Notes under the pieces: model-generated
What the model saw: only the letters and a program-made list of their open reading frames with translations
Database searches by the model: none
What the model was told of the DNA's origin: nothing
Program-made: the position numbers and the translations under genes
Assembly: GCF_025989125.1 (NCBI RefSeq)
Contig: NZ_JAPDNR010000001.1
Location: 5,630,087-5,694,086 of the forward strand
Direction of reading: 5' to 3'
Origin: Chitinophaga nivalis
GTDB lineage: Bacteria; Bacteroidota; Bacteroidia; Chitinophagales; Chitinophagaceae
Length of the DNA: 64,000 bases
Shown: positions 1 through 12,000 of the stretch, piece after piece
Layout of the letters: the number at the start of each line of letters is the position of its first letter
How positions within the stretch are numbered: position 1 is the stretch's first letter

Positions 1-3000
1 GAAATCCTGCATCAGGATATCGAGGGAAGCGCCATCCGCAATAATGTGATGCAGGTCGATGAATAAGAGATGTCCTGCTTCCGGATGTGTCATCACAACA
101 GCTCTCATCAGCGGCGGTGTTGCCGGATCAAACGGCCGGATAAAATCCAGGAAGGCTTCTCCTACAGTATTATATTGCGTTGCCGGCAGTATGGTCAATG
201 GTACTTCGCAAGCGGCTGCGATCTGTTGCCGCAGCCCGTTTTCGGTCAGTATAAATCCGGTGCGCAGCCCTGCATGTTTTTCCAGCAGCTGCCGGAACGT
301 ATCGCGGATGCGCGGTATATCCAGTGTTCCCTGTATGCTGACCGGCAACGAAATATTAAAGGCGATACTTTCTTTATGCAACAGATGTTGGTAATAGATT
401 CGCTGCTGGGCAGGAGAAGCCGGATAAAATGCTTTTTCTCCTACTGATGGAATCACCTCGGCCACACCGGTAGCAGCAGCTTGTATAACGGCTGCCTGGG
501 CTTTGATGGTGTTATGGCGGAACACTTCCGCGAAGGTGATCTTTACGGAAAATGTTTGTTGTATTTTGTTGGTGAGATGAAAAATCCGGATAGAATGCCC
601 ACCCATTTCAAAAAAGCTACGGGTAGTACTTATTTTTTCGCGGTCTGTTTTCAAGACGGCGGCCCATAAATCTGTGAGGATCTCCTCAGTTTCATTTTCC
701 GGTGCTACCACACCAGCACCGCTCACGTAATCCGGTTCCGGTAAGGCTTTCCGGTTGATCTTTCCATTGGGCGTAAGCGGAATTTCCGGGATAAAGAGCA
801 GATAGGTGGGTACCATTACATCCGGTAACCGGTCTGACAGATAGGTCCGCAGTGTTTTCTCTTCAGGTAATACGGTCGCCACTATATAAGCACAGATGGT
901 CTTCTCTCCTTCCTGGTCTGTTTTTACCAGTAATACCGCATCCTGTATATCCGGATAGGTCAGTATATTTTTTCTGATTTCTTCCAGCTCAATGCGGATA
1001 CCTCTTATTTTGATCTGTTGGTCTGCACGCCCCAGCAGTTCTATTTCTCCGTTGGATAGCTTTCTGCCGGTATCTCCTGTTTTATACAACAGGTCGTCTG
1101 CCCTGCCACTGAAGGGATTGATGATAAAGGCCTGTGCATTGGCTTCCGGCATATTATAGTATCCGCCTGACCGGAAAGGCGTGCGGATATATATTTCGCC
1201 GGCAACACCCACCGGGCAAATCCGCCCGTCCTTATCCAGGATCAAAAACTGGGAGCCCGGAAGTGGTATGACAGGTAAATAGGATCGATGTATATCTGCC
1301 GGTTTAATCCGGTAAAAGGATTTGGCCAATGTTGTTTCCGTAGGACCATAAATATTCACCAGCTGCGTATAGTCGCCGAAGTGATGGTACCAGGCGGCCA
1401 GGTCCTGCGCCGGAATTTTCTCCCCTGCCAGCAACACATAGGCCAGGTCTTTCAGGCCATCCTGTGCTGTAGCGGGCGTATTAAACAATTTAAACAGACT
1501 GGGTACACAATGAATCAACCGGATGCGCTGTGCTGCGAGCCACTGGCCGATTCCTTCGCCGGCAGCCAGGATGTTGCCATCCGGAATGCATAGTGTGGCG
1601 CCGGCACAAAGGGGTACCAGTATGTCGCGCATAAATACGTCGAAACCCGGGTTCGTAAACTGGCTGCAACGGAAATCAGCATCCACCTGAAAAGCATTAA
1701 TTTCCCAGTCGATAAAATGCGCCAGCCCTTTATTTTTTCCGATTACGCCCTTGGGTACGCCGGTGGAGCCGGACGTATAATACATATAGACATTATCTTC
1801 CGGCAGATAGCTGTTACGATCAACCGTAAAACCAGTATCTCCGGTCATCAGCTCCATGGTAAGCCAATGTAATGGCACCTCCATTACCGGCCTTTCTGCC
1901 GGCGGCAGATCCGTTATGATATAACGTATATCCGTTTGCGTAATCATCGCTGCCAGGCGGTTGGCTGGCAAAGTAATTTCCAGCGGTACAAAAGCATGAC
2001 GGGCAAAAAGGATACCCAACACCGCACTGATTAACTGATAACGGTCTTCGCACATAATCCCCACGTAACTGCCAGGTGGCAATTGCTGCGCAGTTAATGC
2101 GGCTGCTACCTGATATGCCCTGGTTTGTAGTGCCGTATAGTCATAATCGTTATTTCTATAAACGATCGCACTGCGATGGGCGTGTTGATCAAAACTATTC
2201 AGCAATAGCGCCTGTATCGTTGTCACGGTATTACCTGCTTCCAGGTCTGTACTGTATGCTGCATGGATCGCAGCTTTTGCTGCAGCAGTATACAACGATA
2301 CCTCCTCCACCAGTAACGCAGGCTGTTGCACCAGCTCCTGTATGATCTGCAGCAAATGTGCCATCACCCCTTCGATCATCTCTGCTTCATACCGATGTGC
2401 ATTATACTCTATGCAGATCTCTACTTGTTCCTGCGGAATAACTTTCAGGTTAAGATCGTAGTTGGTCTGCATCCGGTGCTGTACTGCCGTTACTTCAAAT
2501 ACATCGGCACCAGTGGCCGCATTTTCGATCTGATCTGCCAGCGGAAAATTCTCGAATATGATGATGTGATCCAGCAGACCACTGCCCAGTTCACTGAAAG
2601 ACTGAATTTCCGATAATGGATGGTATTGATGTTGTTCACTCTCCAGTGCCTGGTGCTGTATCCGTTCCAGGAATGCCGGCAATGATTCGCCCGGTTGCAG
2701 CGTAACCCGTACCGGGATGGTATTGATAAAAAGACCTACCATGGTTTCAATACCAGGGATTTCCGGCGGACGACCCGATACCACCAATCCAAATACCACA
2801 TCTGCCGTATTATTATACCTGGAGAGCAAGATGGCCCAGGCAGCGGAGAACAGGGTATTTACGGTTACTTTATAACCGGCAGCTGCCTGTTGTAAAGCTG
2901 TGGTCTGTTTTTTATCCAGCGTAACCCGGCTGGCCCGCTGCTCATATGGCTGATGGCCAGCCTGCTTATTACCCGGCAGGGTGGCTACGGTATCGTACCC

Positions 3001-6000
3001 CTGCAGGTATTCCTGCCAGTAACGGGCCGTCGTTTCCCGATCTCTTTTTTCCAGCCAGGAAATATACCCGGCATAAGGTTGTACCGGCGGCAATACCGGC
3101 AACTGCCCGGTGATATGGCCACGGTACAACTGCATGAATTCATTCACCAGCACGCCAATACACCAGCCATCCATCAATACGTGATGGTGACTCCATATCA
3201 GCACAAAGGCATCTGCTGCCGTCCGGAATACCGCCAGGCGCATGAGGGTATCATGGGCCAGGTCGAAACGGGTGGCCCGGTCGCGCTCCCGATAGGCTTC
3301 AATGACAGCGGTTATCTCCTCCGCTGTACTGATATCTGTATACGTACATGTTATTTTCCTTTCTTTCAGTACCAGCTGCAGGCTCCTCTCCAATCCATCA
3401 TATGGAAAAGCGGAACGCAGGATATCATACCTTTCTACCAGCTGGTTCATACTTTTTTCCATCATCGCTGCCTGCAGGTTACCACGGAGGTAACAGGTGG
3501 TTTGTCCCAGATAACTGCCGGCCGTTTCATCTGCCAGTGCATGGAACAACATTCCTTCCTGCATGGGCGACAACGGATAAATATCTTCGATCGCATATTG
3601 CGTCTGTAACTGATCCAGCAAGGCGATTTCCAGGTGGTTGTATGTCAGGTCAGCGGGGCTTAACAACGTACGGCCGTAATCACTGCAGTAACCGATCAGC
3701 GCCAGCAGCTGTGTTTCATATGCCTGCATCAGTGCGGTAATAGTTGCCGGCAGGTATTGCTCCGGACTATAGGAAAGCCGCATGTGCAGCTGTCCGCCTG
3801 ATATATGGCCGCTGATCGTCCAGTCATAGAGCAGTTGTCCCTGCGGAGACGCTTCCGCGCCGCGATCTGTATCTGCCAGCTGAAAAGCCTTGCCACTGGT
3901 ATCTGCATCAAACTGCCCCAGGTAGTTGAAGCTGATCTGTACCTCACTATGGCTAACTGTGTTGGTATAATAACGATGCAATAAATAATCCATACCCTGA
4001 TGTGGTACCTGCCGCAATGATTCTTTCACCCCACGGATCAGGTCTGCCCATTCGCCACTTTGTTTCTCCAGTATCACCGGATAGATGCTCGTAAACCATC
4101 CAATCGTACGACTTACGTCCATACCGGCTATCACTGGTTCCCGGCCATGCCCTTCCAGGTCGATCTTCACGGCGGTTGTGCCGTACTGTACTTCCAGTGC
4201 CAGTAACAACCCTGTCAGCAGCAGGTCGTTGATCTGTGTATTAAAAGCTGCCGGCGCGGTTGTCAGCAAACGGCCGGTGGCTTCCCGGCTTAAATGGAAA
4301 GTGCCTTGCGCTGTTTGTCCGAATACGCCCTGACCGGCGGCATCGTCGCGTGGAATGGCCGGCGGCTGTGTGTTGGCGATCTTGGTCCAGTAGGCCTGTG
4401 TGTCTGCAAAAACAGGTTGCTCCGTATAGGCCTGCACGTGTGTTGCCCATAACAGGAAGGCATCTGTTTTCAGTGGTAAGGATAAAGGCTGCTGTTGTTG
4501 CAACTGCTGGTATAAACTTTCTATATCTTCAAACAAAATGCGCCATGACACCCCATCTATCACCAGGTGATGAATGGCGATCAGCAGGTAGCTACCCTTG
4601 ACTGTATGAAACAACCCCAGCTGCATCAGCGGACCGGCAGATAAAGATATTCCTGCCTGCAGGCGGCTGGCATGTGCTGCCAGTAAGGCTTCCGCATCTG
4701 TTTCCTGTTGCAGGTCATACACAGTGAGTGCCAACGTTTGTGCTGCGGTGTTACGTTGTATATCCGTTGCTTCAAACACCATTCGCAGTGCGTCATGGTG
4801 GGATTGCAGTTTATCAAATATTTGCCGGATCCATTCTTCGGGGACGGTCGTTTCAAAATGCAGCAACACTGACTGGTTAAAATGATGCCGGTCTGTCGTC
4901 ACCTTATCAAAAAACCAGCGTTGTACCGGCGCGATCGGCGCCGTACCCGTCACGGTTTCCTGACTGGCCACCCGCACCACCTTTTTCAGGTGAGGCGCCA
5001 GCTGCCGGATGGTACGGTGTTGCAACAGTTCCCGTACCGACAATTCATAGCCGGCATTCCGCATGCGGGAGCTGATCTGTATGGATTTGATGGAGTCGCC
5101 TCCGATGGAGAAAAAGTTATCGGTCACTCCTACGGCAGCATGTCCCAGTACTTTAGACCATACCGCTGCCAGCAGTTGCTCTTCCTGGGTAACCGGCGCC
5201 ACATAGGTATTTACAGCTTCCACCTCCGGTATGGGCAGGGCTTTGCGGTCCAGCTTTCCATTGGGGGTCAGTGGCATGGCATCCAGCTGTATGAGGTAGG
5301 CCGGCACCATATATTCCGGTAATCGTTCCTGCAGATAGGTTCGCAACCCTTCCGTATCAATTGGCACCGCTGCCACGTAATAGGCTGTCAGGTACTTGTC
5401 GCCATTGACTTCTCTTGCCACTACGATCGAGGTATTTACCGCTGCATGACTTTGCAGCTGGTATTCTATTTCACCCGGCTCTATGCGGAACCCTCTTATT
5501 TTCACCTGTTCATCGGTACGGCCCAGGTATTCGATATTACCGTCTGGCAGCCATCTGACCAGGTCGCCGGTTTTATAGAGGCGTTCCTGCAAAGTAGTAT
5601 CGTAGATAAATTTTTCGGCGGTGAGTACCGGATTGTTGAGATACCCTGTTGCCAGTCCTACCCCGGCAATACACAACTCACCGGCTACACCGGTGGGTGT
5701 TAACCGACCCATTCTGTCGGTTACATAAAAACGGGTATTATAGATCGGTTTACCGATAGGTACAATGGTGGCTGGTTCGGTAAACGTACATTCATAATAG
5801 GAAACGTCCACTGTGGCTTCTGTAGGGCCATATAAATTTATCAGGCGGGTACCGCCCTGTTGAAACAACGTGGCGCCAAACAAGTCTGCTGTAGCAGGTT
5901 TCAGTGCTTCGCCGCTCACAAACACCTGGCGTAAAGTAGCAAGGGCATTGTGATTCGTCGCATCTTCCGCAAAAGGCAGGAATACATTTAACATGGAAGG

Positions 6001-9000
6001 AACAAAGTGCATCGTGGTTACCCGATGCTGTTCCACCGTCCGGATAATCTCTTCCGGATCTTTTTCCCCACCTGGTTTCAGCAGGCAAAGGGAAGCGCCC
6101 GTACATGCCCACCAGAAAAGTTCCCATACAGATACATCAAAAACAACCGGTGTTTTCTGTAACAGTACATCGGTATCCTGCAAAGGATAAGCTTCCTGCA
6201 TCCAGTGCAGGCGGTTCACCACGGAGTGGTGGGCTATCATTACGCCTTTGGGTATGCCGGTAGAACCGGAAGTATAAATCACATAGGCGGGTCCTGCAGG
6301 ATCTACTTTGGGCAACGGATGCGCGGGATGTTGGTACAGTCCGGGCAACGTATCTTCCAGATATAATACCGCCTGCACAGCTGTGAAATGATGCTGCTCA
6401 TAATGTTTACGGGTAATCACCAATACCGGTGCTGCATTGGTCAGGATGGTAGCCGCCCTTTCCGGCGGAGAAAGCGGATCAATAGGTAAATAGGCGGCTC
6501 CAGCCTTCAATATCCCAAAAATAACGGGCATCAAATGTTCTTCTCTTTCCAGCATGATGCCTACCAGATCGCCTGTTTTCACCCCTGCCACTTCCCGCAG
6601 GTAAGCGGCGATGCGATCGGCCCGGTCTTTCAGCTCACTGTAGGAAATAATTTTATTGTTCACGTACAACGCCGGATGTGCCGGCACTTGTATCGCTTTT
6701 TCATCAAACAGGTCCATCACGGTGACTCCCTGCGGATACCAGGTGGTAGTGTCCTGATTATTGTTTATCAGTGCCTGCTGTTCTGCTGCCGGCAGTATGT
6801 GTATCTCTCCAATTGTCTTGTTACTGCCGGTAATGATTTCCTGTATCAGCTGCTGCAAATGCAGCGAGATACGCGCGATCCATTCCGGCGTATATACTTC
6901 CGCGTTGTAGTCGAACCGTACGGCCATCTCGGTGCCCGGCACCATCACTACTGTCAGGTCATAACTGGTACGTTCCGATACACTGATATGACTGATGCGA
7001 TAATCTTCCTGTTGTCCGTTCTCTCCGATCTGCTGTGCAATCGGAAAGTTTTCAAATACGAGGATGTGATCAAAGAGATCTCTTCCCGGCAGGCTAACGC
7101 CTTGTATAGCCGGCAATGCGAGATAATGATACGGTTCTCCGGCGATGGCTGTTTCCTGCATGTTGCGCAGCATATCCCCGATAGTACCGGCGACATTATA
7201 CCCCAGCCTCACCGGTATGGTATTGATAAAGAGGCCTACCATCGTTTCAATACCGGGAATCGCAGCCGGCCGGCCGGATACGACGGCGCCAAACACCACT
7301 TCCGTTACGTTGGTATACTTCGCCAGTAACAGCCCCCAGGCAAACTGAAAAATAGTATTCAGCGATACTTCATATGCTCCCGATATCCTTTCCAGCAAAC
7401 CGGTTTGTTCTTTGGAAAACAATAGTTGCTGCGATTGATGGGTATAGGTGATCTGTTCTGATGTTTTTCCCTGTCGCAGGCTGGCCCGATGGTCATACCC
7501 ATCGAGGTAATTTCTCCAGTAAGACAACGCTTCTTCCCGGTCCCGCTTTTCCAGCCAGCTGATGTAACCGGCATACCGGCTCACCGCAGGTAATGCCGCC
7601 CGTTTTGCTCTTTTGGCGGCAGCATACAAGGCACTGAAATCATTGGTAATAATGCCCATACACCAGCCATCCATCAGTATGTGATGATGACTCCAGATAA
7701 AAACATACCGGTCATCTGCCCGACGTAATACCTGCAATCTTACCAGCATATCTTTTGTGACGTCAAAGGGCCTTGCTTTATCCTCGTCCCGGTACTGTTG
7801 CAGGATGGCAGCTTCCTCTCCGGCGATACAAGCCTCGCGAATATCTACCTCACGTACTTCCATCTCCCGGGATTTCAATACTACCTGCAGACTACGATCC
7901 AGGTCTCTATGCAGGAAAACTGTACGCAGGATATCATATCGCGCGACGAGTTCATTCGCACTTTGCCGGATCAGCGTCATATCCAGTTCCCCCTCTATCT
8001 CCAGCACCAGTTGTATGAAATAACTGTCGGTATCTATGAGTGAATGAAACAACATGCCCTCCTGCATCGGCGATAACGGATATACATCTGCCACCGGGTA
8101 TTGTTGTTGCAATTGATCCAGTAACGATAATTCCAGGCGGTTGTAAGTCAGGTCGGATGGACTCAGCAATGTACCGCCGTAATCACTGCAATAATGAATG
8201 AGGGTAATTAATTGTTTTTCATATGCCGCCATCAACGCCGTTATCGTCGCTGGTGCATATTGATCCGGACTATAGGCAAGCTGCATAAACAGTTGTCCGC
8301 CGGAGATATTGCCGCTGATGGTCCAATCATGCAACAGCGCTCCCTGGGGAGATATGTCGGCCCCATGTGGCGCACCAGAAATCCGGTACACCTGATCCCT
8401 GGTATCCGCATCAAACTGCCCCAGGTAGTTGAAGCTGATCTGTGCACCACTGCGGCCAATGGCGCCGGTATAATAACGATGTAATAAATAATCTGTTCCC
8501 TGCTGCGGTACCTGCCGCAATGACTCTTTCACGGTACGGATAACAGCCGGTAGTGCGCTGCCTTGTTTTTCCAGTATCACCGGATAAATGCTGGTGAACC
8601 AGCCCACCGTACGGCTTACATCCATACCTGCTTCCTGTGTATCGCGGCCGTGTCCTTCCAGGTCGATCTTTACCGCAGTTGTACCATATTGCACTTCCAG
8701 TGCCAGCAATAAAGCGGTCAGCAACAGGTCATTAATCTGTGTATTAAAGGCCACCGGTGCGGTCGTCAGCAAACGGGTCGTCACGTCTCCGCTCAGGCGG
8801 AAAGAAGCCTGTTGCAGGTTACCGAATAGACCGTTGCCGGCGGGGTAGTCACGCGGAACAATCCGTGTATCCGTTTCCGTTACTTTCGCCCAGTAGGCCA
8901 GTGTGTCTGCAAAAGCGGGGCGCTCCGTACAGGCCTGTACGTGCCTGGACCATAACAGGAAGGCGTCTGTTTTTAGCGGCAATGATAACGGCTGCTGTTG

Positions 9001-12000
9001 TTGCAGTTGCGCATATAAAGTGGCGATATCTTCAAACAAAATCCGCCAGGAAACCCCGTCTATTACCAGATGGTGTACGATTATCAGCAGGCGGCTGCCG
9101 GTTGGTGTCTGAAACAATCCTAATTGCATCAGCGGGCCGGTTGCCAACGATATACCTGCCTGTAGCTTGTCTGCATGTGCCGCCAAGGCAGCATCCACAT
9201 CTGCCACTTCATTCAGATCATACACGGTAAGGCCCAACTCCTGCGTCTCTTTATTACGCAGGCGCCATGCGCCATCCTCCTCTTCAAACACCATCCGCAA
9301 GGCATCGTGATGCGATTGCAGTTTTTCAAATATTTGCCGCACCAGCGATTCGGACAGCGTTGTTTCAAAATGCAGCAACACGGACTGATTGAAATGATGC
9401 CGCTCCATTGTAACGGTATCATAAAACCAGCGCTGCACCGGCGTCAGCGGCGCTGTGCCGGCAACAGTTCCCTGCATGGCTACCCGTACTACCTTTTTCA
9501 GGTGAGGCGCCAGCTGCCGGATGGTGCGATGATGAAACAAATCACGCACCGGCAATTCATAGCCGGCATTCCGCATCCGGGAACTGATCTGTATAGATTT
9601 GATGGAGTCGCCTCCTATCGCGAAAAAATTATCGGTCATGCTCACGGCGGGAATACCCAATACCTTGGCCCACACCGCTGCCAGCAGTTGTTCTTCTTTT
9701 GTTACCGGCGGCACATACGCTCCTCCTGCTGCCGCTTCCGGCTCCGGCAGGGCTTTGCGGTCCAGCTTCCCATTCGGCATTAACGGCAATACTTCCAGCT
9801 GCATCAGGTAAGCCGGTACCATATATTCCGGTAGTCTTTCCTGCAGATAAGCGCGTAGCAATGCGGTATCGATCGTTGTAGCGGCCACATAATAGGCTAC
9901 CAGGCATTTGTCGCCGTTTATTTCTCTCGCTACTACCGCCGCAGCCTGCACCTCATCATGGCTTTGCAGCTGGTGTTCTACTTCACCTGGCTCAATACGG
10001 AAGCCTCTTATTTTCACCTGTTCATCAGTACGGCCCAGGTATTCCAGGTTACCGTCCGGCAGCCATCTGACCAGGTCGCCGGTTTTATAGAGCCGTTCCT
10101 GCAAACGGCTGTCGTATACAAATTTTTCGGCTGTCAATGCCGGATTGTTGAGATAGCCCTCTCCTAATCCGGCACCGGCAATACATAATTCGCCAGCCAC
10201 GCCCGCAGGCAGCAACTGTCCTGTTTTACCGGTTACATACAGCCGCATATTACTGGCCGGTTTACCAATCGGTATGATTCCGGCAGGGCGCGACAGGTCA
10301 CATGCATACCAGGTGGCCAGCACCGTCGCCTCAGAAGGCCCGTACAGGTTTACGAGGCGGGTTTGGCAATGCCGGTATAAGGTAGCTGCAAATACGTTTA
10401 CACTGTCTGTTTTCAACGCCTCCCCACCGGCAAACATCAGCCGCAGCGAAGCGAGGGTATTATAATCAAATGTGTCATCCGGATAAGACAGGAACGCATG
10501 CAACATGGAAGGTACAAAGTTGATCACGCTCACCTGGTGGCGGGCAATCGTCCGGGTTATTTCCAGGGGGTCCTTCTCTCCTCCCGGTGGCAGCAGGCAA
10601 AGCGAAGCGCCGGTACCTACCCACCAGAAAAGTTCCAATACAGAGAAATCAAATATGACAGGCGTTTTCAGCAACAGTACATCCTGTTCCTCCAACACAA
10701 ATTCCCGTTGCAGCCAGCAGATGAGGTTCACCAATCCCTGATGCCGCAGCATAGCGCCTTTAGGCGTGCCGGTGGAACCGGAAGTATAAATCACATAGGC
10801 CAGACTATTGCTGCTGACTACTACCGGTTCTCCGGCAGGTGTGGCATACATCACCGGTAATACGTCATCGAGGTATACCGGTGTTACCGGTAGTTGTACG
10901 TCTTCGGGTATATAGGTCCTTCGGGTAATTATTTGTTGCGGGGCCGCATCTGTCAGCAGAAAACTGATCCGTTCTGCCGGAAAGAAGGGATCTACGGGGA
11001 GATAGGCGGCACCGGCTTTCAGGATGCCAAATATCAACGGTACCAGGTGTTCATCTCTTTCCAGCATTACTGCTATCAACTCACCGGTACTAACGCCAAC
11101 GATGGTACGCAGATAAGTGGCGATTGCCTCTGCTTTGTCTTTCAGTTCGCGGTAAGTCAGCTGTCCGTTGTCATACCGGAGGGCGATGTTGTTGGGGGTA
11201 CGTGCCACCTGTTCCTCAAACAATGTCATGATGTTGGCCGCTTCCGGATAGGCTACCCCTGTATTATTATACTGTACGGTCAGCAATTCTTTTTCTGCTG
11301 CCGGTAAGATATCGATGTCCTGCAACACGATGCCGGGATGGACACATATCTGTGTGATGATCTGGCGGAAATAACCAGTCAGCCTGTCTATCGTTTCCGC
11401 TTTAAACAGGTCCGTGGCATACTCCACCTGAAAGTGCAGCCGCCCTTCGGATGCCGTTGCAGAAAAAGTGAGATCAAATTTTGAGACCGGCGGTGCATAG
11501 TCAAATGGTTGCAGGGTAATATCCGGCATCCGCAGCGTAGGCCGCTCAAAATTCTGTAAGGTGAATACGGTATCAAACAAGGGATTGTGCGCCATATCGC
11601 GGGCGAGTTGCAAATCATCAATCAGTTTTTCATATGGATACAACTGATGTTCAAAACACGCCAGGGTACGGCTTTTCACGGTAGTGAGGAAATCACGGAA
11701 AGTACTGCTACCGATCGGCCGGTTGCGTAACGGTACCGTATGTACGAACATACCCATGATGTTTTCCAGGCCGGCGATGTCTCTGCCCGCAGTAGAAGTA
11801 CCGATCACTACATCTTCGGTATTGCATAGTTTACTGAGCAAAATATTATACACCGCCAGCAACGTCATAAACAACGTAACTCCTTCCTGCGCGGCGATTG
11901 CCTTCAAGGCGCCCGTTGTTTCCCGATTGAGTACAAACGTGCGTGTATCGCCGGCATAGGTTTTGGCAGCGGGCCGTGGAAAGTCGGCAGGTAGTTCCGG

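Noticed and set aside
2953..3609. Long plus-strand reading frame (218 codons), with similar ones at 6535-7329 and 17832-18680
   Set aside because: They lie antisense inside NRPS C-domain coding sequence, have no family features, and recur at matching places because the NRPS domains are repeated.
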